A stretch of 64,000 nucleotides of DNA from Paenibacillus_V sp046244365 (GCF_046244365.1 NZ_CP176395.1:8184001-8248000); one strand, 5' to 3'. Numbered from the stretch's first letter, positions 1 through 8,910 are shown. Program-made: numbers and translations. Notes: a model not told the origin generated them from the letters alone.

Positions 1-270
1 GGACTGCTGCAGCATGTGCGCGCTGAACAAATGGGCATGGCCGTAATAACTCAGCGGCGTACCCTGCGCAATATAAAACAGTGCCAAGGCCGTTACGAAC
101 AGCAGCTTTTTCCCTATCGCAACAGGCTCCGATCCGGCAAAGCGGTGTCTCCCCGGACCCGTAAAGTAAAAATAAACATAACCGACAAGCAGTGTGATGA
201 GCAGAACGCCCGGACTCCACAAATCAGAGAAGCTCGGACTTGCCCCATGCATCTCCAAATGATTATGCAT
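1..270 (-). CDS. ctaG: CtaG, cytochrome c oxidase assembly/accessory protein (3' end off window)
   Basis: Only the first 90 residues are present; the gene runs off the left edge still in frame. It begins MHNHLEMHGASPSF, followed by a hydrophobic segment (residues about 18-37) and a second one starting near residue 54, then YYGHAHLFSAHMLQQS. This resembles the caa3_CtaG membrane-protein family, which helps assemble the CuB centre of caa3 oxidase in Bacillus. It is the last gene of the cta operon, 89 nt after ctaF, with a hairpin and T-run in between. The ATG at 270 follows an AGGAGG-type site about 7 nt upstream. The identity is inferred from both the N-terminus and the operon position; the copper-site histidines further along cannot be checked. 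Confidence 0.85.
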   Translation of the reverse strand, partial: MHNHLEMHGASPSFSDLWSPGVLLITLLVGYVYFYFTGPGRHRFAGSEPVAIGKKLLFVTALALFYIAQGTPLSYYGHAHLFSAHMLQQS

Positions 271-310
271 CGGTTACCCTCCTGTCCTTGCCATACTTCT
301 TTACTTACAC

Positions 311-346
311 AAAACAAAAGAGGCGGCATTGCAAGCAAACCGCCTC
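311..346 (-). terminator. Hairpin with T-run between ctaF and ctaG
   Basis: GAGGCGG (320-326) pairs with CCGCCTC (340-346) around a 13-nt loop. On the minus strand the stem is followed by CTTTTGTTTTG. It lies directly after the ctaF stop and before ctaG, so it may act as a partial terminator that lowers ctaG expression relative to the oxidase subunits. Confidence 0.6.
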
Positions 347-359
347 CGACAGATCGACC

Positions 360-674
360 TTACCACCAAACCCAATATAGAGCGGCGATTACCGCCGTTA
401 TTGCAATAACAAAACCGAATGCCAACCCAACGATCGGGAACGTATGTCCGCGCTCTTTCATATGCATCCAGACAGCCAATTGGAACACGGCTTGGACAAG
501 CCCGAGTACAATAAGGAAAATAACCAGGAACGTTTTGTCCAATCCGCCGTAAATGACCGCCGCAAAAGCGAACATGGTAAGCAGAATCGAAATGATATAC
601 GCCAAGTAGTGGTTTTTAGGGCCCTCTACACGGTGAGGTTTGCCTGGCGACGAAGCATGATGTTCAGAACTCAT
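360..674 (-). CDS. ctaF: Cytochrome c oxidase subunit IV (caa3)
   Basis: 104-residue small membrane protein with three hydrophobic helices (about 25-43, 48-70 and 79-102) and a His-rich hydrophilic N-terminus. It carries the LAVWMHMKE-type stretch between helices 2 and 3 typical of bacterial COX4 (CtaF). The subunit has no redox centre and stabilises the caa3 oxidase in the cytoplasmic membrane. It lies 4 nt downstream of ctaE. Length and order (C-D-E-F) match the Bacillus cta operon. Confidence 0.95.
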   Translation of the reverse strand: MSSEHHASSPGKPHRVEGPKNHYLAYIISILLTMFAFAAVIYGGLDKTFLVIFLIVLGLVQAVFQLAVWMHMKERGHTFPIVGLAFGFVIAITAVIAALYWVWW

Positions 675-678
675 CAGC

Positions 679-1296
679 TTAACCCACCTTTCCCATCAGG
701 TAGACGACGGTGAAGATGAAGACCCACACGACGTCGATAAAGTGCCAATAAAGACTCGCCACGTAAAACTTCGGCGCGGTAACGACCGTTAATCCTTTTT
801 TCATGCCTTGCAGGATAAGCAGTGTGATCCACAAAATACCGAATGCAACGTGGGCTCCGTGGAAGCCGACAAGCGTATAGAACGATGTTGCGAAGGCGCT
901 AGCCGAGAAGGTATGCCCTTCATGTACATATTCGACAAATTCGTAAATTTCCAAACCTAAGAAGGAAAGTCCGAACAATACGGTAACCGCCAGCCAGCCA
1001 AGCATCGCTTTGAACTGGTTTTTGTGCATGGCGATCATAGCGAAAACGCTGGTCAAGGAGCTGGTCAACAAGATGAAGGTGGACCATGCTACCGTTTCAA
1101 GCTTGAACAAGTGCTCGCCGGACAATCCTCCGGCCGTACCGTGGCGAAGCGCCAGGTACGTTGCGAACAACGTACCGAACAGAACCGTTTCTCCGCCTAA
1201 GAAGAGCCAGAAGCCGAGCAGTTTATTTTTCCCTTCAAGGGTCGCCTTTTCAGGCTCGGCCGGCAATGCGCCGGCTGCATGATGTGCATTAGCCAT
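679..1296 (-). CDS. ctaE: Cytochrome c oxidase subunit III (caa3)
   Basis: 205-residue heme-copper oxidase subunit III with five predicted helices, the short five-helix form usual in Bacillus caa3 enzymes. A His/Ala/Pro-rich N-terminal tail precedes LGFWLFLGGETVLFGTLFATY. The conserved Glu of the lipid-facing region is in GLEIYEFVEYVHEGH, and the C-terminal SLYWHFIDVVWVFIF motif is typical of the family. Its ATG overlaps the ctaD stop codon (TAATG), which implies translational coupling. Confidence 0.97.
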   Translation of the reverse strand: MANAHHAAGALPAEPEKATLEGKNKLLGFWLFLGGETVLFGTLFATYLALRHGTAGGLSGEHLFKLETVAWSTFILLTSSLTSVFAMIAMHKNQFKAMLGWLAVTVLFGLSFLGLEIYEFVEYVHEGHTFSASAFATSFYTLVGFHGAHVAFGILWITLLILQGMKKGLTVVTAPKFYVASLYWHFIDVVWVFIFTVVYLMGKVG

Positions 1297-3179
1297 TATG
1301 CTTTAACCCCTTTCTCTTCAAGCTCTTCCACTTCGATATGCCAGCCGTGATCGTCGTAAACCGAACGAAGCAGCATGCAAATCAGAGTAATGGCGAGACC
1401 GCAGCCTGCAATGATGTAATTATTGAACAGCGTATTAAAGAATGCTGTTTCGAACGTATGCTTGCCGTACATGAACCCGAAGCCTGCGATAAACAATCCG
1501 AGCGACATAAAGAACGGCAAGATGGAGCCGGACGGCATGTGAATCGGACCAAGCGGTTCGGCTGGCGTCATTTCTTTGTTGCCGGCCATTTTCTCTTTCC
1601 AGAGCGGATCGAGACCGCGGACAAGCGGCGTTTGTTTAAAGTTGTATTCCGGTGCCGGGGATGGAATCGCCCACTCCAGCGTACGAGCGTCCCAAGGATC
1701 GCTTACTGCATCTTTGCGTTTCATTCCAGTAATAATCATGTTGTACAAGAAAGCTATCGTACCTACGCCCATCGAGAATGCGCCGATCGTACTGATAAAG
1801 TTCATCGTATCGAGGCCTTGATTCGGCAAATACGTAAATACGCGGCGCGGCATTCCGATCAAGCCAAGGAAATGCTGCGGGAAGAACGTCAGATGGAATC
1901 CGATAAAGAAGAACCAGAAATGCACTTTACCAACTGCTTCGCTGAGCAATCGGCCCGTAATTTTCGGCCACCAGTAGTAAAGACCGGAGAAGATACCGAA
2001 AATCAAGCCGCCTACAATTACATAGTGGAAATGCGCTACGACGAAGTAGGAGTCGGTATACTGGAAGTCAGCTGCCGGAACCGCAAGCATAACGCCTGTA
2101 ACGCCGCCCATTACGAACGTCGGAATAAAGCCGAGCGCCCACAGGTTAGCTACGGTAAAGCGGATATGTCCGCCCCACATCGTGAACAGCCAGTTGAAAA
2201 TTTTGACGCCGGTCGGAACGGCGATCGCCATTGTCGCAACCCCGAAGATGGAGTTGGCTACCGGACCGAGGCCTGTCGCAAACATATGATGCGCCCAAAC
2301 CATGAAGCCGAGAAATCCGATTACGACTGTCGCGAATACCATCGAGCTGTAACCGAACAATACTTTTTTGGAGAACGTACTTACAACTTCGGAAATGATA
2401 CCAAATGCCGGCAAAATCAAAATGTACACTTCGGGGTGACCGAAGATCCAGAACAGATGCTGCCATAGAACCGTGTTACCGCCCTGTCCGACTTCGAAGA
2501 AGTTACCGTTGAACAACCGGTCAAACATCAGCTCGACCAAGCCGACGGTGATCGCCGGGAAAGCGAACAGAATGAGAGCGGACGTAATGAACGCCGTCCA
2601 GGTAAACAGCGGCATACGCATGAACGTCATGCCTGGCGCGCGCATGTTGATGATCGTAACAAGGAAGTTAATACCGCCGATCAGCGTACCGATACCCGCA
2701 ATCTGCAAGCCGACTACATAAAAGTCAACGCCGCGTCCGCTGTACGTATCGGAAGAAAGCGGAGCGTAAGCGGTCCAGCCTGCGTCCGGAGCGCCGCCCA
2801 TGAACCAGCTCAGGTTAAGCAGCAAACCGCCGAAGAAGAACAGCCAGAAGCCTAACGAGTTAACGAAAGGGAATGCTACGTCGCGCGCACCGATTTGAAG
2901 CGGCACGATCGCGTTCATAAACCCGAACAAAAGCGGCATCGCTGCCAAGAAAATCATTGTCGTTCCGTGCATCGTAAGCAGTTGGTTAAACGTACCGCCT
3001 ACGAAGATGTGTAAATCCGGGTACATCAGCTGAATCCGAATCAGGATCGCTTCAATCCCGCCGGCCAGGAAGAAAAAGCCGCCGGCGAGAAAATAAAGGA
3101 TACCTATTTTTTTGTGGTCGACGGTTGTAAGCCAATCCATCAAGCCAGTATACCTTTTCACCGTATGTGCGTGGGCCAA
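1296..3179 (-). CDS. ctaD: Cytochrome c oxidase subunit I (caa3)
   Basis: 627-residue catalytic subunit that reduces O2 to water and pumps protons. Visible ligands: heme a His71 (in TMHG), CuB His248 (GHPEVYIL, with the Tyr of the His-Tyr cross-link) and His297/His298 (AHHMF), and heme ligands His383/His385 (HFHY). At least twelve membrane helices are present, plus a C-terminal extension with two further hydrophobic segments, as in caa3 subunit I. The start is TTG at 3179, placed by AGGAGG 8 nt upstream; no better in-frame ATG is near. It is separated from ctaC by about 140 nt containing a hairpin. Confidence 0.97.
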   Translation of the reverse strand: MAHAHTVKRYTGLMDWLTTVDHKKIGILYFLAGGFFFLAGGIEAILIRIQLMYPDLHIFVGGTFNQLLTMHGTTMIFLAAMPLLFGFMNAIVPLQIGARDVAFPFVNSLGFWLFFFGGLLLNLSWFMGGAPDAGWTAYAPLSSDTYSGRGVDFYVVGLQIAGIGTLIGGINFLVTIINMRAPGMTFMRMPLFTWTAFITSALILFAFPAITVGLVELMFDRLFNGNFFEVGQGGNTVLWQHLFWIFGHPEVYILILPAFGIISEVVSTFSKKVLFGYSSMVFATVVIGFLGFMVWAHHMFATGLGPVANSIFGVATMAIAVPTGVKIFNWLFTMWGGHIRFTVANLWALGFIPTFVMGGVTGVMLAVPAADFQYTDSYFVVAHFHYVIVGGLIFGIFSGLYYWWPKITGRLLSEAVGKVHFWFFFIGFHLTFFPQHFLGLIGMPRRVFTYLPNQGLDTMNFISTIGAFSMGVGTIAFLYNMIITGMKRKDAVSDPWDARTLEWAIPSPAPEYNFKQTPLVRGLDPLWKEKMAGNKEMTPAEPLGPIHMPSGSILPFFMSLGLFIAGFGFMYGKHTFETAFFNTLFNNYIIAGCGLAITLICMLLRSVYDDHGWHIEVEELEEKGVKA

Positions 3180-3234
3180 CTTGGTAACCTCCTAAAAGTT
3201 TTGCTTACGCAAAGCTTGCTCGTAAGCATCAACC

Positions 3235-3254
3235 CAGTTTTCATAAGAAAACTG
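3235..3254. other. Intercistronic hairpin between ctaC and ctaD
   Basis: Perfect inverted repeat CAGTTTTC-ATAA-GAAAACTG in the 140-nt gap between ctaC and ctaD. It has no T-run on the minus strand, so an mRNA processing or stability element is more likely than a terminator. Confidence 0.5.
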
Positions 3255-3319
3255 ACATCTTAAGCTAAAGCTTTGTTGTTACAAAACCGCTTCGTAAGTA
3301 TCGTCCGTACGGAATCGAG

Positions 3320-4324
3320 CTACTTGAGCGAGTTTAAGTATTTCACAACGTCGTTTACTTGCGCTTCGTTCAAGCCTACTGCAGGCATTTTGGAGCCCGG
3401 TTTCACAGCTTGCGGATCGTTGATCCAATCTTTGAGCGACTGATCGTCATGCGGCAGGAAGCCCGCTACGCGAGTCCGATTCGCAAATCCGTTCAGGTTC
3501 GGTCCAAGACCTGCACCTGCAGCATTAACGGCGTGACAAGATAAGCAGTTATCTTTAAACACTTGCTCGCCTTTAGCCGCATCGGCAGAAACCGTTTTCG
3601 GAGCTGTCATCTTGCTTACCCACTGATTGAACTCAGCCTCTGAAACCGCTACGACTTTGAAGTCCATCAATGCGTGCGACGCTCCGCAAAGCTCGGCGCA
3701 TTTCCCTTTATATTCGCCCGGCTCATCCGCTTGAAGATAAAGAACGTTTACGTTCTTTTCGCCAGGGTTCGTATCGATTTTACCGCCCAGGGACGGAACC
3801 CAGAACGAGTGGTTGACGTCAGCGGTCGTAAGCTCGAACGCGACTTTCTTGCCCACCGGAATATACAAATCTTGAGCAGTGTTAATGCCTTGATCCGGAT
3901 ATTCGAACTGCCACCAGAACTGATGACCCGTTACTTTCACATGAAGGGAATCTTTATCCTGCGTGTAATCTTGAGAATGCTTAAAGGTGTAATACACGGT
4001 CGGAACCGCCAAAATGACCAGCAAAATAATCGGAACGACAGTCCAGATAATTTCGAGAACATGGCTGCCTTCAACCTGTTTCGGAATACCGGTTTGTCCT
4101 TTCCGCTGGCGGAAACGAATAATGACGTAAATATAAATCAAAAATACAGCGGCAAGAACGAAGAGCATAATGCCGAAGCTGATCATCATCAGGTTCCGCT
4201 GCTCGTCCGCTACTGGTCCTTTCGGGTCAAGCGTTGACAGCGTCGGATCACCGCAGCCTGTCAGTACTAACGCCAGCACCGCGAATAGGGGCATCAGACG
4301 CCATACAAATTTCCATCGACTCAT
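3320..4324 (-). CDS. ctaC: Cytochrome c oxidase subunit II with fused cytochrome c domain (caa3)
   Basis: About 334 residues. It has a lipoprotein signal (LTGC, Cys at about 24), two membrane helices (about 45-70 and 88-110), a cupredoxin domain with the CuA ligands of CAELCGASHALM plus an upstream His in VNHSFWVPS, and a C-terminal cytochrome c domain with the heme site CLSCH (about 260-264) and the Met ligand in GSKMPAVG. The fused cytochrome makes this caa3 type, accepting electrons from cytochrome c. TTG at 4327 directly precedes ATG at 4324. The weak GGGG site suits either, and I chose ATG. First gene of the operon. Confidence 0.95.
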   Translation of the reverse strand: MSRWKFVWRLMPLFAVLALVLTGCGDPTLSTLDPKGPVADEQRNLMMISFGIMLFVLAAVFLIYIYVIIRFRQRKGQTGIPKQVEGSHVLEIIWTVVPIILLVILAVPTVYYTFKHSQDYTQDKDSLHVKVTGHQFWWQFEYPDQGINTAQDLYIPVGKKVAFELTTADVNHSFWVPSLGGKIDTNPGEKNVNVLYLQADEPGEYKGKCAELCGASHALMDFKVVAVSEAEFNQWVSKMTAPKTVSADAAKGEQVFKDNCLSCHAVNAAGAGLGPNLNGFANRTRVAGFLPHDDQSLKDWINDPQAVKPGSKMPAVGLNEAQVNDVVKYLNSLK

Positions 4325-4436
4325 CAATTATCAACCCCACTTGTGTGTAATAAACCGTCAGACGCCCATGAAGCTGCTTTGGTTTTTGAAGCCATTTTGC
4401 TTACACAAAACGATCGTATCGGCGTACCTCCGGCGA

Positions 4437-4470
4437 CTATAAAACCGCGCCAAAACAGGCGATTTTATAG
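4437..4470. other. Hairpin in the cta operon leader
   Basis: CTATAAAACCGC and GCGATTTTATAG form a 12-bp stem with one mismatch. It lies between the putative cta promoters and ctaC, so it would be in the 5' leader of the cta mRNA. Function unknown; it could be a stability or attenuation element. Confidence 0.45.
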
Positions 4471-4496
4471 ATTACATCGACGATCGTACATGTCAA
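4469..4496 (-). promoter_or_regulatory. Second candidate sigma-A promoter for cta operon
   Basis: Minus strand TTGACA (4496-4491), 16-nt spacer, TAATCT (4474-4469). The -35 is perfect and the -10 weaker. It lies 21 nt downstream of a better promoter, so a tandem arrangement is possible. Confidence 0.45.
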
Positions 4497-4516
4497 TGAA
4501 CCTAATCACTTTATTA

Positions 4517-4545
4517 ACTATAAATTCGGTGCACTCTTTTGTCAA
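4517..4545 (-). promoter_or_regulatory. Sigma-A promoter for cta operon
   Basis: Minus strand TTGACA (4545-4540), 17-nt spacer, TATAGT (4522-4517). Near-consensus, about 190 nt upstream of ctaC. The rest of the 4325-4736 gap is AT-rich and holds the hairpin at 4437-4470; I see no gene in it. Confidence 0.75.
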
Positions 4546-4736
4546 TCTTCCTGGGAAAGTTCACAAATTGTTCTAAAACCGCGTCGTTATGCATCTTCTT
4601 CCTTCTGTAGGTTTCCTAAAAACGGGGGTTTTATTCACCATTTTCTAACCCGCGCCCAGCATATTTTACGCCAAAACATAAATGCTATGTAATGAGATCA
4701 TTTTGTAAACCTAGCCTGTGAAAAAGGAGGTCATTC

Positions 4737-5441
4737 ATGATGAAACGAACGGGACGACTGCTGTCCATCGGCATGCTGTCCGCCATTCTCCTGTTGTGCG
4801 GCGGGTGCGGCGAGTACGGGCCGAAGGATAAGTACCGGGAAAACCGGACAGGCATCCGATATGGCGCTCATAAAGACGTTTACCCGGACACGAGCGGTCC
4901 GAAAGCATACGGTTCGCCCCAGCAGGAAGGAACGATTCTGCACGGCAACACCCAGCTTGCTTACAGCCAGAAGCTGTCGGATCAAGTCGGCGCCTTGAAC
5001 GGCGTAGGCAGCTCCATCGTTATGCTGACCGACAACAATGCATACGTCGCCATTCTGATCGACAATACCGGCAACAATACGTACGGACGCAACGCACGCA
5101 AGGAGCTTAACAATTCGGGGACTTCGCTTGGCCGATACAACCCTCATTCCGGCGGCTCCTATATGGATCCTAAAGACTTGACCAACGGCGTGAACAATTT
5201 CTATACCGTAGAAGACCATAACGATCTGACCCACGAATTCAAGCAAAAAATCGCATCAACCGTGCGCTTAGGCCAGCCTGCCGTTCATGACGTATACATT
5301 TCGGCCAATCGGGACTTCGTCAATAAAATGAACGCCCTGGCGCAGGAAAGCTGGTCCGGCCATTCCTTAACGGGACATGTGGGCGAATTCAACACAATCG
5401 CGAACCGCATATTCGGCACGCCGGAAAGGCCTCGCGAGTAG
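4737..5441 (+). CDS. YhcN/YlaJ family sporulation lipoprotein
   Basis: 234 residues. A basic start and hydrophobic segment run to Cys21/Cys24 (LLLCGGC), a lipoprotein-like signal with an imperfect lipobox. The body matches the YhcN/YlaJ family: a segment of LTDNNAYVAILIDN type, the Asn/Gly-rich middle, and the DVYISANRDFVNKMN stretch. Family members sit in the spore inner membrane or forespore envelope of Bacillus. The ATG at 4737 follows AAAGGAGG with good spacing; a second ATG follows immediately. It is transcribed divergently from cta, so it marks the organism as an endospore former. Confidence 0.85.
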   Translation: MMKRTGRLLSIGMLSAILLLCGGCGEYGPKDKYRENRTGIRYGAHKDVYPDTSGPKAYGSPQQEGTILHGNTQLAYSQKLSDQVGALNGVGSSIVMLTDNNAYVAILIDNTGNNTYGRNARKELNNSGTSLGRYNPHSGGSYMDPKDLTNGVNNFYTVEDHNDLTHEFKQKIASTVRLGQPAVHDVYISANRDFVNKMNALAQESWSGHSLTGHVGEFNTIANRIFGTPERPRE

Positions 5442-5554
5442 ACGCATGGAACGCTTGTACAAACAATTGCGCGAATGTTCTGTAAACGACTGGTATCAGA
5501 AGCCCGATCCATCTATACTATATAGTAGAAGAAACACGATTGGAGGATGGGGCT

Positions 5555-6142
5555 ATGTATGAACTTAAGGATAAGGAAATCATTATCGTATTCACCGGTC
5601 CGAACGGTGCCGGACGCAAAACGATCGCCGAAATGGCCGGTTCCACGCTGAACATGAAACAAGTTCTTTCTTATACGACAAGGGAACGCCGACCGACCGA
5701 AGCCGATGGAGTCGACTACTTCTTCATAACTCCAGCGCAGTTTCTTAAGGACCAGGCTGACAATCAGTTTGTCGAGGTTATCGAAATAGACGGACATTTG
5801 TATGGTATCAAGAGCGCCGACATTGAAAAGCAGTTTCAAAAGAAAGGCTGTATTTATCTGATCCTGAACAGCACCGGCACCGATATCGTTAAAAAGGTTT
5901 ACGGAGACAAAGTAAAACGCTTCTTCATCTATGCAAGTCCGGAAACCATTATTAGCCGGCAGCGCCAGCGCGGAGATACCGAAGAAATGATCGAACGCTA
6001 TATGTCGCATTACGAAGAAGAAATGGCTTATAAAAGCGAGTGTGAACATACTTACGAAAACTTAGACTCGTCACACACGATATATGATGTAACGAAAGCG
6101 CTGGAAGGCTATTTGCAAAGAGGCTTGCTGGATCTGGATTGA
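5555..6142 (+). CDS. Guanylate-kinase-like P-loop protein
   Basis: 195 residues resembling guanylate kinase. It has a P-loop-like GPNGAGRKT (15-23), a GMP-binding-like SYTTRERRPTEADGVDYFF (39-57), EVIEIDGHLYGI in place of the usual E-x-x-x-x-x-G-x-x-YGT, and the RQRQRGD lid region. The P-loop departs from the canonical GPSGxGKGT: the usual Lys position is Arg, with Lys one residue later. Catalytic activity is therefore uncertain, and this is probably a paralogue rather than the housekeeping Gmk. The ATG at 5555 follows GGAGG; an upstream in-frame TTG at 5540 lies before that site and is not used. Confidence 0.75.
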   Translation: MYELKDKEIIIVFTGPNGAGRKTIAEMAGSTLNMKQVLSYTTRERRPTEADGVDYFFITPAQFLKDQADNQFVEVIEIDGHLYGIKSADIEKQFQKKGCIYLILNSTGTDIVKKVYGDKVKRFFIYASPETIISRQRQRGDTEEMIERYMSHYEEEMAYKSECEHTYENLDSSHTIYDVTKALEGYLQRGLLDLD

Positions 6143-6169
6143 TTGGATGCCGGAGGCCAACTGCCAGGT

Positions 6170-6217
6170 AAAAAACAAACCTCCAATTCCACTCCTCGAA
6201 GTGGTTTTGGAGGTTTG
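6170..6217 (-). terminator. Terminator of the SLH-protein gene
   Basis: CAAACCTCCAA (6176-6186) pairs with TTGGAGGTTTG (6207-6217) and is extended by CCACT/AGTGG. On the minus strand it ends in GTTTGTTTTTT. It sits between two converging genes and may also slow plus-strand transcription, although that side has a poor T-run. Confidence 0.85.
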
Positions 6218-6276
6218 TCCGTTCTTACCGGGAAGATTCGTTAGCGATTAACGAAGACAGTTCCGGTGAAATGCAA

Positions 6277-8661
6277 TTATTCAAGCACGATCGAATGGGA
6301 CGATCCGCCCCAAGCAACCAGCGTATATCTTCCCGCAGCAAGACCCGCCGTAGAAATCGAAGCTTGTTGATTCGCGCTGATCGTAACCGACTTCCCTTTG
6401 CCTTCCGCGACCAGCTTGTTGAAATCGGCCATCGTTCCGCTAGTTCCTCCCGGCAATAAGAAAACGAGAGCCTCTTTGTCGGATTGAACGGTCAGATTGC
6501 TCCCCGCCTTCAGAGGGCTTTGCGACAGGACGGTCAATACCGCTCCGAAATCCACGCCGACAAAAGTATCGTTGAGAAGCGGTGCATGGGAGGCGTCTTT
6601 AAGCGCTCCCGCAGGAATTTTGATATTCATTGGGCCCGTGACAGGTTGAGCAAAAGTAATGCGCAATACGTTATCGCGTATTTCAATGGAATCGCCTGCA
6701 GTCAGCCAATAGGTCGCCTGCGTCACGCTTGGCGCATAAGAGGCTTCCGTTACGGATTGCTTCAGCTTTTCCAAGCTGCCGAGCCCATTGAATATCGCTT
6801 TGTTGAAACCGATGTCTACTACATGGGTATTGCTGTATACGGAAATAGAGTTCTGCTTGAGCGGAGTTTCAGCCGTCGCGCTCAGACGAAGCTCTTGTTC
6901 AGGCGCATAATCGCTGATCATAGCGCCTGAACTTACGCCAAACAGCTGATAATCGCCAACAGCAAGATTTGCTGTATTGAACTGCACTTTCGTGTTCGCT
7001 TTTGCCGCCAACGCCAGACCTTTATTTTGCGAAACAGCAAGCTCTAGAACGGCCTTCGATTTGTTCGTTCCGCTAGGCACCAAGTACAGAGTCGCATCCA
7101 TATTGCTTACCGCATATACGGAGTCGCCAACCGTAGCAAGGCGTTGATGGTACGTATATACGCTTTGGGTTACCGAACCTTCCGCCGTCAGGTAAACCTG
7201 AGGAATTGCACCGGTCGGAGGCGTTACCGGAGGTGTGGTTGATCCGCCATCGCCAGATCCCCCGCCTGAAACAGGGGGCACAGGCGTAGCCACTGAAGCA
7301 AGCGCGCTCTCGACGCCGCCGATTTTGACTTTCACGTTACCGTCGATGCCGCCGCCGATCGTTATCGTATTCGGCTTTCTGTCGAACTCTACACCTGCGG
7401 AGTTAACTACAGCCGACTTGATTTCTCCTTGCCCGAAAACCGAAGCCGCAGCATGCAGCACGAGGGAAACCACCGAAGCGTCCTTGCCGACTGTAAATTT
7501 CCCTCCGGTAGCTTGACTTCCGATCGTCAGCCCAGCCACGAAGCCTTTTGGAATATTGACAACCAGACTTTGCGTCATAACCGTAACGGACTCAAACGTT
7601 CCCGCCAGTGTAACTTGGCTGCCCTTCGGCAGTTTGTCGCTCAGAACGACGCTGCCGATGCCTTTTCCCGTCAGGCCGTCCGCCTCGATTTTGGCAGGAG
7701 ACTCGATTTCGATATCTTGAATGGCCGACAAGCCGCTAGCTACAATGCGGACTACGCCGGTTTTCTTATTGACAATGATTTTGACCAGAACGGAGTTCTC
7801 GAAGTGAACGCTGTTCTCGCCGCCGCCGTTTACGAACGTCTTGCCGGTAACGGTCACGTTCTTCAGGAAAACTTCGCCTTCGCCGATTCCTTCGCCCAGC
7901 GTCAGGTCTCCGTCGATTTTCATATTTTGGAGCGTAACCCCAGGAACTGTAACGCTTACATTTCCCGAAATCGCAGCTACGCCTTCTTTAGGACCATATA
8001 CTCCCGCTTTGCCATAGACGTTGCCGGTAACGGAGCCCGTCCCGTCCAAGCTTTGCGCGCGATCCAATAGCACTACCGCTTCCGCACGAGTGACAGCGCC
8101 TTCGGCTTTAAAGGTGCGATCCGCATAGCCGTCAATTACTTTAAGCGATGCAAGTGCGGATATGGCTGCGCGGCTCCATGTTGGAATGGATGCGCCATCC
8201 GTAAAGGTGGCGGACAAATGATCCGATGTGGATTCCAGCTTCAGCAGCTTCGCGACCATAACGGCGAGCTCCTGTCTGCTGACTTTCGCCTCCACGCGAA
8301 TGGTACGATCGTCATAGCCGTCGATGTAGCCGGCTTTAACCGCCTTTACTGCTTCCGCATGCGCCCAATGGCTGCTCGGCAAATCCGTAAAATCGATCGC
8401 AGCCGATTCTTTCAATTGAAAAACGCGATTGATAAGTGCCATTAATTCGCCGCGGCGAATCGAATCGTCCGGACGAAGACTTCCATCTTCGTAGCCTTGA
8501 ATGTACCCTTTTTGCAGCCAGGCTTGCAGCTGCGTTTCCGCCCAGTGACCTTTACTGTCGCTGCTGGCAGAAGTTTCCGCCGCATAGGCAGGCGACAAAC
8601 CAATCGTCATCATACATAATATAAGCAGGGCAATTGTAAAGCGCTTCGCTTTCCGATACAT
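6277..8661 (-). CDS. SLH-domain surface protein with beta-helix-like repeats
   Basis: 794 residues. A signal peptide (about 1-28, ending AYA) is followed by three S-layer homology domains (about 38-80, 91-140 and 153-201) with GYIQGYEDGSLRPDD and GYIDGYDDRTIRVEA motifs. These bind pyruvylated secondary cell-wall polymer. Residues about 220-470 form short repeating strands (GDLTLGEGIGEGEVFLKNV and similar) that suggest a beta-helix. A Gly/Ser/Pro linker and a C-terminal region of unknown fold follow. The ATG at 8661 has GGGAGGGG about 9 nt upstream; an upstream in-frame ATG at 8691 lacks a site. Likely an exported cell-wall protein; the ligand of its C-terminal part is unknown. Confidence 0.9.
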   Translation of the reverse strand: MYRKAKRFTIALLILCMMTIGLSPAYAAETSASSDSKGHWAETQLQAWLQKGYIQGYEDGSLRPDDSIRRGELMALINRVFQLKESAAIDFTDLPSSHWAHAEAVKAVKAGYIDGYDDRTIRVEAKVSRQELAVMVAKLLKLESTSDHLSATFTDGASIPTWSRAAISALASLKVIDGYADRTFKAEGAVTRAEAVVLLDRAQSLDGTGSVTGNVYGKAGVYGPKEGVAAISGNVSVTVPGVTLQNMKIDGDLTLGEGIGEGEVFLKNVTVTGKTFVNGGGENSVHFENSVLVKIIVNKKTGVVRIVASGLSAIQDIEIESPAKIEADGLTGKGIGSVVLSDKLPKGSQVTLAGTFESVTVMTQSLVVNIPKGFVAGLTIGSQATGGKFTVGKDASVVSLVLHAAASVFGQGEIKSAVVNSAGVEFDRKPNTITIGGGIDGNVKVKIGGVESALASVATPVPPVSGGGSGDGGSTTPPVTPPTGAIPQVYLTAEGSVTQSVYTYHQRLATVGDSVYAVSNMDATLYLVPSGTNKSKAVLELAVSQNKGLALAAKANTKVQFNTANLAVGDYQLFGVSSGAMISDYAPEQELRLSATAETPLKQNSISVYSNTHVVDIGFNKAIFNGLGSLEKLKQSVTEASYAPSVTQATYWLTAGDSIEIRDNVLRITFAQPVTGPMNIKIPAGALKDASHAPLLNDTFVGVDFGAVLTVLSQSPLKAGSNLTVQSDKEALVFLLPGGTSGTMADFNKLVAEGKGKSVTISANQQASISTAGLAAGRYTLVAWGGSSHSIVLE

Positions 8662-8697
8662 CTGATGGTTCCCCTCCCTAAAGACTGACATGATTTT

Positions 8698-8752
8698 CCG
8701 AAAACTACTTGTGCCCGAATAAAACTACGGTTGTTGCAACCGTCAGTAGCGG
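8698..8752. other. Nested inverted repeats in SLH-gene leader
   Basis: The outer stem pairs CCG-AAAA-CTACT with AGTAG-CGG (8698-8709 with 8745-8752). Inside it is a perfect hairpin ACGGTTG-TTG-CAACCGT (8727-8743). It lies in the predicted 5' leader of the SLH-protein mRNA, between promoter and start codon. I do not recognise it as a known riboswitch class. Confidence 0.5.
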
Positions 8753-8795
8753 CCGGACTCCCCCTCCCTGTTCCTCATCACCCTATCAGAATATA

Positions 8796-8824
8796 ATTGT
8801 ACATAGTTCTCTCCAAAAATTCAA
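8796..8824 (-). promoter_or_regulatory. Sigma-A promoter for the SLH-protein gene
   Basis: Minus strand TTGAAT (8824-8819), 17-nt spacer, TACAAT (8801-8796). It gives a leader of about 125 nt. Confidence 0.65.
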
Positions 8825-8910
8825 TCCATTGAACCTGGTTCATAATAATAAACTTTTAAACCAGAACCTGATATAAATACAGGTTTAATACATGAACTGC
8901 AGACAACAGA

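Noticed and set aside
1338..2468. A 376-codon plus-strand frame
   Set aside because: Entirely antisense to ctaD, whose metal ligands are all present.
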